Shown: positions 10,621 to 23,617, counted from the stretch's first letter. The stretch: 64,000 nt of DNA from Macrotis lagotis (GCF_037893015.1 NC_133658.1:881620893-881684892), one strand, 5' to 3'. The notes: generated from the sequence alone by a model not told the origin. Numbers and translations are program-made.

Positions 10621-12060
10621 GGCCCTGGAGCCAGGGAAGAGGTTTTATCCATAGAGGCCCTGGTCCTTCTGGCCTATATGCTGAAGAAATAATTGTCATG
10701 GGCTAAGTCTTGGGGTCCTTTCTCTTTTCTCTCAATGCTATCTCTTTTGGTGAGTACATCAGATCCCAAGATCATCTCTATGGAAAAGATTCCCCAATCT
10801 TTATTCCAAATTCCAAATCCATCTTCTAAATTCTAGGGTCCCATTATCAACTACTTGAGGGATCCCTTCCCCAAATAACCCACAGGCATCTCAAACTCAA
10901 AATGTCCAAAACAGAACTCATCATCTTCTCAGACTCACTCCTCTTCCACTTCCTTTTGTCAAAGGCATTATTATTATTATTCTAAGCACCCTAGTTCATA
11001 TTTAGGAATTCTCCACAACTTTTCCCTCTTTCTTTTCCTCCATACCCAAAATAAAGCAAAACGAAGAATTCCACATGGGGTCATGTAGAGTCAAAAAGGA
11101 CTAATGAACAACAGCAGCAACAACAACAGAAAACGTCCTCTTCAGCATCTCTCCACTCCCTGGGCCACAACTCTCGCTCATTTGCAATCCATCAATCAAA
11201 AATCATGTATTAAGGATCTACAAAGAGCCAGTGATATGAAAAATAAAATGGAAATAATTCTTATGCTCAAGAAACTTACATTCAATGGGGGACATACGAA
11301 ATAATATAATGTAATTTGTTTCAATAAAATTAGGAAGCTGGGGAGGGGGGGAATCAGCAGAAGCTTCCTGTGTGTGGAAGGTAGTGACTGCACCTTTATG
11401 ATTATTAGAGATTTAAGGGGTGGAGTGAGATGAGAGGCATTCCAGGGATAGCAACTACCTGTTCATTGGCTGGAGAGTCACCTATGAGGAACAAGAAGGT
11501 TTCTTAGGGTGTGACTAATTTGAAGGAAAAGAAGGCTGAATCTCATTGTAAAAGACATTGTTTTTATTTAGTTTTTTAAAAGGTTGAAATTTAAATTTAA
11601 CAATTGAAAAAAAGGAAAACAAAACAATCTAATGTACACAGACCTGTTTTATGTTGGTGTTCCTCTGTGCTCTTCAGAAGCACTTCTTCCTGGAAAACTT
11701 TTCCTCTTAAGAGAATTAAAGATTTCTTCTCAAATTTGCTCTGACTCAGGAATGGGGTGGAGCCAGTAGGAGCAGCAGATTTCCTGTTGTTCAAGGGAAG
11801 CTCTAGTACCACTGGTTGTACCAGGGTTTCTGAATATTCTCTATACAATGTTTGGTTGGAGAGGTCCAGGTGTGGGTACTCAGCAAAGAGAGCAAGGAGG
11901 AGAGAAAGGAAAGTTCTGCTAAGTCCTAGAGACATTAATGTAAAGGAAAAGTCTCTGCTCTAAGCTTCCAACCCAGGTAACCTTTGTCTTGCTAAAAGTA
12001 CAAAGCAAAATGTGTAGCTAACAATTATTTAATGCTTTCTATGTGCAATACAATTTGATA
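10621..12060. other. Upstream of the F-box exon: no gene recognised
   Basis: Contains a SINE tail (11050-11130, ATGGGGTCATGTAGAGTC then CAACAACAACAG) and MIR-like phrases. A 112-codon open frame on the minus strand (11597-11935) begins with a hydrophobic stretch MSLGLSRTFLSLLLALFAEY. I do not recognise it, and it shows no supporting features. Confidence 0.4.
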
Positions 12061-12084
12061 AGCACTTTATGGATATTATATTGT

Positions 12085-12605
12085 TGAAGGAGAATTATAT
12101 CTGGTTTCTGATATTAATTTACCTATCTCTATTTTCTGGGGGCTTCCATAAGCCCCAACCAGATATAAATTCCCCCATGTTGTTCAATGTAACTTCATGG
12201 TTAAATATAAATTCTCCAAGAGAAGAGCAACCTCAGCTTATCCCTTTATCCCTCCTCCAGTTTCCTGCTTCTCAGTCTTCCAGTCACATAGAGGAGCTGG
12301 GTTCCTCTTTAACCAGCTTTTCCTTGGCACTTTTCTGTACTGGAAGTGGGCAAGACTATAAAAGTTTGACCCACATTCCCCTCCATGCTGGACTCACTCA
12401 CTCAGTCTGAGCCCAGCCATTTCTTATGACTGTTTTCCTTTCTCTCTTTCCCTCAGATATTTTCACCTAGACCTTTGTTTTCCAACCTGCCCTCAAGCAA
12501 CTTATTATTTCTCCAGAACAAAGTTTAATCTGTGAATTTTGCAAGGCTGTGGAATAAAAATCCTGAGCTTTCACAACTCCAGGGCTAGTCATAAATTTTT
12601 CCACT
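12085..12605 (+). mobile_element. Candidate solo LTR
   Basis: Shows an LTR-like order: GACTATAAAAG (TATA-like), a CT-rich stretch, then GGAATAAAAATCCTGAGC (poly(A) signal) near the end. The AATAAAATCCTGAGC ending recurs at 32595. Borders are not fixed by flanking repeats. It is a fossil fragment of an LTR family I cannot name. Confidence 0.4.
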
Positions 12606-15015
12606 TCCAAGAATCCTGATCTTTGTGTGGCACCACCCAATTCCTAGTCAACAATCGCCTTTGATTCTCACTACAACCCTAAGAGGAAAGTTCTATTGTA
12701 GTAGAGGAAATATTGAACAGAGAAATATATCCCATAAGCTGTTACCTCTGTGCTGACCATATACCTTATATTTAATACTAACTTCCATCCCATTGCTCAA
12801 GGTCTTTGACCCACCCATACTCACTTACTTCCAACCCCTAGTCCAAGCTAAGAAGAAGAGATTGAAGGACTTCAGTAAAGTACCTTGGCAAGGATTTAAT
12901 AAATCCCTGCCCCCAGGCACAAAGACCACCTAGGCTCAAAGGACTAAGTCTTTGAACTATTGTCCTCCCTACTAGGAATCTTCAATTACTTCATCTTCCA
13001 GTCTTTTTAAGAGCTCACTCTTTCCTCAATTGAGTTGAGATGTCCCTTTGGGAAGCCAGTCTACCCTTGGAGACTGTGATCCCCCAATAAACTCTCATTC
13101 TCCTATTCTCCTATTTATACTACTCATTCCTTGATGCAGTGGCTGTTGCTGCTTCTGCTAATCCCCTACTCTCCCTCTCCCTAAATTTCTGCCATGTAAG
13201 TAATTTAAGTAATACTTAAACTGTTTTTTGTCCTTAAACACTTCTGGATCAGAGCTGATCCTTTCATGAATTTGTCACATTGAAACCTGAAATTAGACCA
13301 CAACCCAAAACATTTTAAAATTTTATTACTATCATGATCCCCATTTTATAGATGAAGAAATTGAGACAAACAGGGTTAAGTGACTTGCCAGAGATCACAT
13401 AGCTAGTAAATGTCTGTAAACCAAGTTTGAAATTGGTGCTGCACTCTCTGTGCCATCTAGTTGCTTATGACCAGGGATTGGAAACCCTGGATATATTGAG
13501 ATGGTTGTAGACAGACAAAGAACGTAGAGAGATGATTGTGAAGTTGAGATCATTTACTCTCTGATCTTTCCAATCCAAATTCAGGTTGTGAGAAATGATT
13601 ATTTGCTCTTGTATTTAATAACTAATTATTACATTAGGAATAAGTTTTCTCCTTTTTCTTCTTCCTCATTCAGAAAGCAACCATCATAGTCAGAGATTTT
13701 TTTCCAGGCCAAGATCTTGTCAGACAGTAAAAAATCTAAGTTTAAGTAATCATTACATTGCTGTTCATTTTGTTTGCTCAGACAGATTTGGGGAGTACTG
13801 ATTTTTCCTTTTGTCAGAGAGGTGATATGGAAATTGAAAAGTCTGTCACCAAGATTTGGATGATCCAAATCATGTATCCCAAGACTTTCATTCTAATACA
13901 GCCTAGCTTCTCATTGTAGTATTCATTTTTTTCATTAATTGTTAACTAATCAGAGTTGATTACAGAAATTTATATCTCTTGGAATTTTTTAAATTGTCCC
14001 CCTCCCCCCCAGAAAAAAATAATCCCAAACCACAAAAAAAGGACCATGCCACCAACCTAGACTTAAACATAAGCAGGACAAGGTCATCCCTTACCTGCTA
14101 TGATCATTGCTACAGGATCCTCTATGACGGGAGCATGAATGGTCACTTCTAGTAGAATGCCTGGGAGGAGAGAGTAGGGATGCTCAAGATACAAAGTTGG
14201 AAGGCAAAGTGAAGTAGTCTGAGGACCTGTATTCGAATCCTGATTCTTCTATTTCCTCTCTATGTGATTTGGGGGCCTTCCCCCTCTCTGGGCCTTAGTT
14301 TTCTCCTCTGTAAAATGAGAAGGTTGTAGTAGAAGGGACTCTAAGGTCTCCTCCAGCTTTAAGTTTTGAATCCTAGCATTCTACAAGGGATTGACCCCAC
14401 TCTCAGACTCCTTGGCCCTGGGGCTCCCCGCCACATATCAAAATTACTTGACCAGGCTTCTGGGTCAAATCTTCTTCTCCACTCATGTGAGGTGTAACAG
14501 AGGACAGTATTCAGACACAATCATGAGTGTAAACAGTGCTTCAGGACATATTTCATGCAAGAACAAATAGTCCCTGGTCCCAGGTAGCTCTTACTCCTAT
14601 ACAGTTCTTCTCTCTACATCACAAGGTTTCCCATTACAGTTTTGATATTATCACAGGTTGGCAAAAGAAATTAAATAGGAATTTTGGGGGAGTTATGCAG
14701 GAGTCCACTACCTAGAATCTATGACCAAATACTTAACCCAAATTTTACAGTAAATGTCCCAAAAAAGAAAAGCAAACTATTCTCTGGTATGAAGGGAAAT
14801 CCAAAAGTTTTTAGGATGATTTTCCAGATTGCAGGAGTATAGTGACCCTAAATGAAGAGATATGGAAGGGATAACTGCAACAGTCACTGGAGATTCCTAC
14901 ATCTATAAGATGGGGATGGTTTACCCATCTCAAAAATGTGATGGTATAATACAAATAACATGTTCTGCAAGTCCTTTATTAATTTGTTTCTTTGTCCCTG
15001 ACTCTTTTTATATAC

Positions 15016-15052
<37 letters not shown>

Positions 15053-15214
15053 ATAAATGTAAACACTCTCATACACACTCCAAGAGAATGAGGATTTCAT
15101 ATCAGAACTGTCTCAAGCATGCCAGAACAGAAAATTCTCACCTTCCTATTACTCAAAAGTTTCCCTTCCCACTTCCTTTGTTCCTCTCTTATCAGTTCCT
15201 TAGCTTTTCCCTAT
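12606..15214. other. No gene; old repeat fragments
   Basis: Includes another LTR-like ending at 13088 (CCCCCAATAAACTCTCATTCTC), MIR-like antisense at 13320-13465 and sense at 14200-14380, and a (TG)n microsatellite at 15020-15050. The rest I cannot assign. Confidence 0.45.
15020..15050. repeat. (TG)n microsatellite
   Basis: About fifteen consecutive TG units after TATACATATATG. Confidence 0.95.
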
Positions 15215-16418
15215 TTTTAAAAATTTAACATTTTATTTTTCCCATTACATATAAAAGCAATTTTAACATATGTTTTTAAAACTTTTTTTCACCCTTCCTC
15301 CCTCTTTACCCCCTTTGTTGAGAAGATAAAACAATTTGATATAGGTTATACATATGTAGACATGCAGAACATTTCCATAGTAGTTATGTTGTGAAAGAAA
15401 ACCTAGAATTGCACCCCCTCCAAAAAAAAAACCCTACAAGAAAAATAAAGTAAAAATCAAGTTTCTTTCTATCTGTATTCATACACTATCAGTTCTTTTC
15501 TGAAGATAGATAGCAGTCATCCTAAATTGTTCAGAGTGGCTTTGGATTATTTCAGTGCTGAGGCTAGCTAAGCCATTCAAAGATGATCACTTACAATTTT
15601 GCCGTTATTTTGTACAGAGTACACTTCTCCCTGCATCAGCTAATTTAGGTCTCCCCAGGTTTTTCTGAGAAAAACCTACCTATCATTTCTTTTAGCAGAA
15701 TAATGTTCCATCATAAGCACATACCGCAATTTGTTTAGCCTGCCCAATTGATGGGCAGTCCTTCAATGTCCAAATATTTGTCACAGAAAAGAGCCACTAC
15801 AAATATTTTTGTACACATGGTCCCCTTTCCTTTTGTTTTTTTGTTTTGGGATACAGGCTTCATAGTGGTATTGCTAGGTCAAAAGACCCACAGTTTAATA
15901 CAGCCTTGGGCATAGTTTCAAATCGCTTTACACAACTCTACCAGCAATGCATTAATGCCTTATTTTCCCACAAACTTCCAACATTTATCATTTTCCCTTT
16001 TTGTCGTACTAGCTAATCTAACAGGTATGAAGTAATACATTATAATTGCTTTAATGTGCATTTTTCCAATCACTAGTGAAATAGAACACTTTTCATATGG
16101 CTCTGGATAGCTTTGATTATTTCTGAAAACTTTATATCTTTTGATCATTTATCAGTTGAGGAATGGATCTTATTTTTATAATCTGGATTTTATTTTTATA
16201 ATCTGACTCAATTCTCTATATGTCTGAGAAATGAGACTTTTTTCAGAGGCATTTTTTTACAGTTATATAGCTAAATCCCCCCTCCCATTTATTCTTTCTC
16301 TTCTTTTATGCTGTCCCTCTTCAAAAGTGTTTTGCTTTGACTATACGAACCCCCATTTTATCATTCCCACCCCACCCCTTCTCTTCTTCCTTTCTACTTT
16401 CTTATACAGGATGATAGA

Positions 16419-16577
16419 GGGTTTTTTTTTAAGTTTTTGCAAGGCAATGGGGTTAAGTGGCTTGCCCAAGGCCACACAGCTAGGTCATTATTATTAAGTG
16501 TCTGAGGCTGGATTTGAACTCAGGTACTCCAGACTTCAGGTCCGGTGCTCTATCCACTGAGCCACCTAGCTGCCCCC
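16419..16577 (-). mobile_element. SINE nested in HAL1-like copy 1
   Basis: Antisense SINE with exact 11-bp repeats AGGATGATAGA (16408-16418, 16578-16588). Confidence 0.9.
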
Positions 16578-16903
16578 AGGATGATAGATTTCTATACCCA
16601 ATTGCATGTGTCTGTTATTCCCTGAGTCAATCTGATGAGTTAGGTTCACTTACTTCCCACATATCCCCCTCTTCCCCTCCACTGTAAAAGCTTTTTCTTG
16701 CTTCTCCCTTTCCTTTTCTACTAGTATATTCCTTTCTCATCTCATATTTAATTTTTAAATACCTGCCCTTCATATTCAACTTACATCTGTGCCCTATATC
16801 TATATATATTCTCCTAACTGCCCTAATAATGAGAGAGTTTTTAAGAGTTACAAGTATCAGTTTCCCATGTAGACTTCTAACCTGTAAACAAATTAAAATC
16901 TTA

Positions 16904-17690
16904 ATGTGAGAGATGGTCTCCCATGAAGTTTCCTCAATGAAAACCTTCTTCATACAGTTTCTGGGTTTTTGCCTTGGGAGGTAGATTCCCAAGGATTTAA
17001 TATTGTCTATAGTTACTTTAAATGAAATTTCTCTTTCTATCTCTTGCCTTTGGGCTTTGTTGTTTATATATAGAAAGAAAGAAAACATTCTTATGCACAG
17101 GTAATGAGAATGACCTTCAGTATGGCCTTCTCATGAATACAATTGTTTTACCTTATCTTTATTCTTTATTTAGAAGTAAAAACTGTCTGTTTCCCATGAT
17201 TCTTAGAAATGATGTAATTTTAAGAAGAATTCAATTAGCTCTTTTTCTGATTGGATATTTCCACAGTTGGTCAGAGGAAATGAATAATGAGATTTTGTAC
17301 AACTTCACTTTTAATAGGGTATAGATTAAGCTAAGAATAATTATGGTAATAAGGGATTGAAAACTATAACTTTCTAATAGGATAAAGACTAGTTATGAAT
17401 GATCAGGATAATGAGGATTGAATTTGCTTTGCCCCAGTTGGGCAATATAAGTACAAAGATTGTGACCTTTTCTTACCAGCCAATGGCAGAATAAGACAGA
17501 ATTTAGAGGTAGGATTATATTACTATAAAAATGATCTGCAAGTTTTTATTTTTGGACACTCCCTAGCTGATGCTGTTTGAGCAACAGGGATCCTTCTTCT
17601 CATGAGAAGAAATAAAGCCCTTTCCTTCTCCCTGATTCACTTTGGACTCTTGATTCCTATGAGTGTCATTTATCTCACACATAATTAAGT
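16904..17690 (+). mobile_element. Solo LTR-like insertion in HAL1-like copy 1
   Basis: The ends are defined by comparison with the uninterrupted HAL1-like copy near 50296. They form an inverted pair, TGTGAGAGA and TCTCACACA, typical of LTR ends. Inside, in plus orientation, are ACTATAAAAATG and, near the 3' end, GAAATAAAGCCC (poly(A) signal). A short antisense L1 ORF2-like piece lies at about 16940-17085 inside the left part, so it may be composite. The family is not identified. It is a fossil with no coding part. Confidence 0.55.
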
Positions 17691-18169
17691 CCCTTATGAT
17701 TTTCCTTTCCAGTTTACCTTTTTATGCTTTCCTTGAGTCTTATATTTGAAAGTCAAATTTTTCATTCTTCTCTGGTCTTTTCATCAAGAAAGCTTGAAAG
17801 TCCAGTATTTCAGTGAATGCTCATTTTCCCCCTGAAGAATTATGCTCAGTTTTTCTGGGTAGGTGATACTTCATTCTAATAATAGCTCCTTTGGATTATC
17901 ATATTCCAAGTCTTCAAGTATTTTTAGTATAGAAGCTGATAGATCTTGTGTTATCTATCCTGACTGTAGTTCTACAATTGTTTTTACTTGTTTCTTTCTA
18001 GCTGCTTGTAATATTTTCTCCTTGACCTGTGCACTCCAGAGTTTGGCTATAATATTCCTGGGAGTTTTCATTTGGGGATCTCTTTCAGGAGGTAATTGGT
18101 AGATTGTTTAGATTTCTATTTTACCCTCTTGTTCTAGACTATGGTGACAGTTTTCCTTGATAATTTCTT

Positions 18170-18200
18170 TCTTTCTTTCTTTTTTTCTTTCTTTCTTCCT

Positions 18201-18263
<63 letters not shown>

Positions 18264-18408
18264 GCTTTTTTGCAAAGCAATGTGTTTAAGTCACTTGTTG
18301 AAGGTCACACAGTTATGTAATTATTAAATATCTGAGGCCAAATTTGAACTCAGGGCTTCCTGACTCCCAAGCCAATGCTCTATCCATTGTGCCATTTGGC
18401 TGCCCCTG
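18170..18408 (-). mobile_element. SINE with expanded (TTTC)n tail
   Basis: Antisense SINE body at 18263-18408 preceded by about 95 bp of TTTC repeats. The whole unit is bracketed by exact 15-bp repeats CCTTGATAATTTCTT (18155-18169, 18409-18423). The tetranucleotide tract is therefore the grown A-tail of the SINE. Confidence 0.9.
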
Positions 18409-18710
18409 CCTTGATAATTTCTTAAAAGATGTCTAGGCCATTGTCTTTTATCATGGCTTTTAGGTAGCCCAATAATTTTTGAGTTCTCTGTCCTGGATCT
18501 GTTATCCAGGTCAGTTTTTTTTCCAGTGAGATATTTCATATTGTTTTCAATTTTTTCATTATTTTAGTTTTGTTTTATTGCTTCTTGATTTTTCATAAAG
18601 TCATTAGCTTCCATTTATTCAATTCTAATTTTTAAGGAATTATTTTCTTCAGTGAGTTTTTGTACCTCCTTTTTCATTTGGCCAATTTAACATTTTAAGA
18701 AGTATTTTTC

Positions 18711-18873
18711 AGGGGCGGCTAGGTAGCGTAGTGGATAAAGCACCGGCCTTGGAGTCAGGAGTACCTGGGTTCAAATCCAATCTCAGACACTTAATAATTA
18801 CCTAGCTGTGTGGCCTTGGGCAAGCCACTTAACCCCATAGGCCTTGCAAAAAAAAAAAAAACCTAAAAAAAAT
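18711..18873 (+). mobile_element. SINE nested in HAL1-like copy 1
   Basis: Sense SINE, close to the common form, with 12-bp repeats GAAGTATTTTTC (18699-18710, 18874-18885). Confidence 0.92.
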
Positions 18874-20236
18874 GAAGTATTTTTCTTCAGTGAATTTTTG
18901 TGCCTCTTTTTCCATTTGACCCATTCTGTTTCTTAAGGCATTCTTTTCATCTTTAATCTTTTTGTACCTCTTTTTACCAGTTGGTCTAGTCGATTTTTAA
19001 AGGTGTTATTTTTCTTCTGCATTGTATGTATGTGTCTCCTTTACCAAATTGTTAACTTGTTTTTCATGATTTTCTTGCATCATTTTCATTTTTCTTCCCA
19101 ATTTTTCGTCTCCTCTCTTACTTGAGTTTAAAGATTCTTTTTGAGGTCTTCCATGGCCTGAGAACATATTTTTCTTGGAGGCTTTAGATATAGGAGATTT
19201 GACTTGCTTTTTGGTTATCTTCTGAGTGAGTGTGTGTTTTGATATTTCTTGTCACCACAGTAATCTTCTATGTTCAGATTTTTTTTTCTGTCGTTTGTTC
19301 ATTTTCTAAACCTATTACTTGACTTTAAATTCTTTGTTAAAGCAGGACTCTGCTTTTCCAGGGTAGAGGGCACACTGTACCAAACTTTGAGGGTTTTGTG
19401 TAGTTGATACATCTAGGGACCTGTAAGTTCTTACAAGGTGGTATGACCTATGGAGAAATGTTTACTATTCTGGTCTGTGAGTGACCACACAAGTACTCTT
19501 TTTTTTTTTTTTGTCATTGTCCTGTGATGATGGTGGTATCCACTCCCTGATATGCAAACTTTGCTATGCTAACATTCTGTCTGTTTCTGGGACTAACACC
19601 CAGGACTGTGACCCAGATTTGAGTATGGGCAATGCAACAGAATCAGTACTAGCAAAGAGACTCCAGAAATATCCTTCTGATCTTGTTCAACTCCCTTACC
19701 ATCTGTGGGCTGAGAGCTTCAGAAGCAGCTGCTGCCACTATTGATTCAATGGTTCCCCAGGTCTGCTCCAGGTTTTCTGGGGCCGGGGTTGTGCTGGAAG
19801 AGCCTCTACTGGACTGTGTTCTACTCTCACCCTCACCCAGGTGCAACAGATCCTTCCTGCTGACCTCCCAAGTTATCTTTGGTATCAATGGGTTGGGAGC
19901 CATTCCTGCCAGTGCTTCAGTCACCTGGAAGCTTGCTCCCCAGCTGCTACTCTCTGCTCTCTGGGGTCAGTCTGCACTTGGGAAGTTCTGAGCTGGATCC
20001 CAAATGGGATCATGAAGCACTGGACATGGACTATGCTCCTCTCTCATCCTTGTTTAACAGAATTTCCTACCAATCTTCTAAGTTGTCCTGGGCTGGAAAA
20101 TTGTTTCACTCCATCTTTTTTGTAGGATCTCCCCTCTAGAATTTGTTTAGGATCATTATTTAAAAGTATTTGGAGGGGTTTGGGGGAGAGCTCAGGGGAG
20201 CCCTGGCTTTACCCTACCATGAGGGTTCTGCCTCCC

Positions 20237-20850
20237 TTTGGCTTTTTTCTACCACTCACCCCTTAACCCTGTTACCCTGCTTCTCAAATTACCCCAGCAC
20301 TTCACATGGTTAGGGACCTAAGGGTAGAATCTCTAATCATAACCTAGAGAATGTGGATGAGTTCATGCTTTCATAGATCATGCTTTCACATATTTAGAGG
20401 TGGAAGAGACCTTAAAAGCAATCTATAACAATGGTACAACCCCCTAATTTTTCAGATGAGAGATCTCAGACCCAGAAAAGTTAAATGATTTATCCAAGGT
20501 ATCTTTTATTGTACCACAATGTTTTTAGACAAATGTTATCTTTTCAAAACCCCAATTAGTTGTTACAGCATGTGCCTTGTACCTTTAGTTATCATATACA
20601 ATATTTGACATATATTTCTTATGTAAATTATTTTAGAATGATATCAATAGATTTACCTAAGATGAAACTATCTCTCCTCTTCTACTTGGCCATTTTTCCT
20701 GGATGAGGTGGGTCAATTTACTGCCTATGTTTATATTCACAACTTTCTTGCTTAAATTGAACACGGATCTTGTGCATGTAGAATCAGTACGCTTTCTAGC
20801 ATCTGACACTGTCTCTTCAAGAACCCTGTCACACCCAAGCAACCATTTGA
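20237..20850. other. No gene recognised
   Basis: Contains a MIR-like piece at 20390-20500 (AGAGGTGGAAGAGACCTTAAAAGC, CCCAGAAAAGTTAAATGA). I see nothing else. Confidence 0.4.
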
Positions 20851-21860
20851 GGCAGTTATTAGACACCTACTATGTGCTAAGCACTGAGGATACAAAAAGA
20901 AGCCAAAGACAGCCCCTGTCCTTAAGATGGGGCAAGGGCCCTAGACATGAAATTAGGAAGACTCATTTTCATTTTCTTGAATTCAAATCCTGCCTTAGAC
21001 ACTGACTAGCTATGTGACCTGGCAAGTCACTTCACCCTGTCTGCCTCGGTTTCCCCATCTGTAAGTTGAGCTGGAGAAGCAAATGGCAAATTACTTCAGT
21101 ATCTTTGCCAAGAAAACTCTGAATGGGGTCATGAAGAGTTGAACACAACTGAAATAATTTAACAACAAGCTCAGAAGGAGTTTACAATCTAATAGGAAAA
21201 ACATCATATGAGATAAACCAATAAACACATAAATAAAGAGATGAATGACTGAATAAATATAATCACTATATATAAACTACAAGATACACACAAGATAAAT
21301 AGGTAATTAACAGGGAAGGCAATGGAATTAAGAGGCATTGGAGTTTTTTTTTTTAAGAAGGTGGAATTTTGAATGAGACTTAAAGAAAACTAGGGAGGTC
21401 AGTATTCAGTGTGGAGGAAGGAGAGCCCTCTAGACATGGGGGGCAGCCAGAAAAGATGTATGGAGTTGAGAGATGGAGGGTCTTGTTTGTGGAACAGCTA
21501 GAAGACCAGTGTCAATAGATTATATACTGAGGAGTAAGGTATAAGAAGACTGGAAATGTAGGAGAGTTCTAGGTTATGAAGGCCATTAATTGCCAAACAG
21601 AGCATTTTGTATTTGAACCTGGAGATGATAGGGAGCCACTTGAGCTTACTGAGCAGGGGCTGAGTGACATGGTCACACAGACATGGTCTTTAGTAAAATC
21701 ACTTTGATGGCTCAAGTGGAGGATGAACAGAATGGGAAGATATTTGAGGCAGGCCAATCCCCAGCAGCTTTTTGCAGTAGTCCAGGTGTGAGGTGATGAG
21801 GCCTGGACTAGGATGGGGACAGTGTCAGAGAAGAGAAGGGGGAAGCTATTCATCTCACAA
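20850..21860 (+). repeat. Ancient dispersed repeat, split by a MIR-like SINE
   Basis: TTAGACACCTACTATGTGCTAAGCACTGAGGATAC starts it. A SINE (20940-21175, ending GGGGTCATGAAGAGTTGAACAC) interrupts it. It continues with GGAGCCACTTGAGC, GGGGCTGAGTGACATGGTCA and GTAGTCCAGGTGTGAGGTGATGAGG. Same family as 5730-6480 and 25040-25480. I cannot name it. Confidence 0.55.
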
Positions 21861-22289
21861 GATCTCTGTATTCCATAAGGAGTACTGGGAACCAGTCATC
21901 TCTGAAGCCCCAGGAAACTCTGGTCCCACATTATTGAAACTAATAGGAAGCAGAAACTGGTGTCCAGGTAAGCTGAGAGGAGTTGACTACAAAGCAAAGT
22001 AGGTTAGAAGAGGATATTGAATGTCCGGGCCTTCAGCACAGAGAAAGCACCTGGGATTAAATAGCTACACCAAGATGAGCAAAAACACTTTCTTATTGAA
22101 TTAGACCAAGATGGCATTCAGCCCAGGGCCTCTCCCAAAACAGATGCTTAATAAATATTTGTTAAATTGAATGTTTTTTAACTTAGAATGACAGTTTTTT
22201 GATAGTAGGGAACTTTTACATTTATTAAATTATATTTCCAATCCTAGGTATAGATGCCTAGTTCACAGGAACTGCTTAATGTTCCACTT

Positions 22290-22418
22290 TCCCCCCCAAA
22301 GGCAATGGGGTTAAGTGACTTGCCCAAGGTCACACAGCTAGGTAGGTCACATTTGAATTCAGGTCTTCATGACTCCAGGACTGAAAATCTATTCCACTGT
22401 GCCACCTAACTACTTCAT
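22290..22418 (-). mobile_element. SINE, antisense
   Basis: AAAGGCAATGGGGTTAAGTG through CTGTGCCACCTAACTAC; diverged. Confidence 0.75.
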
Positions 22419-22734
22419 ACTTAATGCTCCTTAATTGGAATTCAGCACATCAACTCTGTGAACTTGGGCAAAGTCACATAATTTCTTTGGACACCTCATC
22501 TGCAAAAAGAGATGATAATCAGGATCAAATGAAATGCTGGATTTTGAAAAAGTTGAGGGGCTTTTAAAAATCCAGGATGAGGGGAAGCATGAACATAAAA
22601 GCTCCATGAGAGCAAGGATTGAATTTTATCTTTCTTGGTATTCCCCAGGGTTTAATACAGTACCTACCTAGTATAATTAGTAGTTGCTTAATGAATATTT
22701 GTTGGCTGGCTATGGGAGGATATTCATTTTTTAA

Positions 22735-22985
22735 TGAAAGAGAGAGCCTAGTGTAGTGGATACAGGGCAGGCCTTGGAGTCAGGGAGATAGGGTCAAATT
22801 CTGACTTATGACATATTTTTGCTGTGTATATCCCAGGGAAAGTTCCTTCTCAGGGTTTCAGGTCAGTCTTTAAAAGTATTGTTGCTGCTTGTCCTTTGTT
22901 TTCGAAGAGGACCAGTGTCATCAGGGGGTGATATTTTATGTGTGAATTGGACTTAAGTGAGGCAGAGTTGTACAAAGATGTTGGC
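22735..22985 (+). repeat. MIR-like SINE plus unnamed dispersed repeat
   Basis: CTTGGAGTCAGGGAGATAGGGTC is MIR-like. TTGTCCTTTGTTTTCGAAGAGGACC begins a repeat that recurs at 35860-36010, 36200-36400 and 42545-42660. Confidence 0.55.
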
Positions 22986-23445
22986 CTTATTCTCTTTTCC
23001 AGAGACATTTAAAGTTCAGTGACAAGACAAAAGGGGCACAGTATAATTGTTAGAATAATGGTTAGAATGTCCCATTTTATAAAAGAAGGACCTAAAGTTG
23101 TTTGAATTAAACGAATTGTCCAAAGTCTCACAGTCAGTGGGTTCTCATAACCAGGATGGAATCTAGGTTTCTCCTAATACATCATCCTTTCCCTTGTTGA
23201 TTATTAAGCAATATCACTAGACTACAGGGCCTTTGGAGCCTATCTACACTGGCAAAGGAGAGCATAGACAGATGTAATCTCATATAAACCCATTCAGTCC
23301 ATTTGATATTTACCAAGATGAAAAAAGAAGAACAATAATAATTTTGATCACATCTTGATTTCACTGGATTTTGGAATTCTCAAATGTAGAAATCCTTTCC
23401 TCTAATGCAGAGGCATGTTTTTGGCAATTAATAATCTTAGGGTTT

Positions 23446-23583
23446 GGGGGCAGCTAGGTGGCATAGTATATAGGGCATCAGCCCTGGAGTCAGGAGAATT
23501 TGAGTTCAAAACTGATCTCAGACAATCATACCCAGCTGTGTGACCCTGGGCAAGTCACTTAACCCCATTGCCTTGCAAAAACC

Positions 23584-23617
<34 letters not shown>

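Larger units (their letters stand above)
15215..20236 (-). mobile_element. HAL1-like (ORF1-only L1) element, copy 1, with nested insertions
   Basis: Minus-strand element. The L1 3' end and the last part of ORF2 (15215-16240) join directly to an ORF1-type region whose 5' end is near 20236. In the ORF1 region the minus strand reads TDLDNRSRTENSKIIGLPKS, like the L1 ORF1 RRM/linker motif, preceded by a coiled-coil-like part. Most of ORF2 (the endonuclease and reverse transcriptase) is absent, and the same join occurs in the element at 48680-52203, so the short form is ancestral, not a local deletion. Later insertions: SINE 16419-16577, LTR 16904-17690, SINE with pyrimidine tract 18170-18408, SINE 18711-18873. 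All frames are decayed. Confidence 0.7.

Noticed and set aside
10315-10692. A 125-codon plus-strand frame across the F-box exon
   Set aside because: It is the antisense shadow of the F-box exon, whose minus-strand product is clearly recognisable and has proper splice sites.
23584-23617. Regular ATC units as a possible CRISPR-like or tandem array
   Set aside because: A simple trinucleotide SINE tail with no spacers; the organism is a vertebrate.
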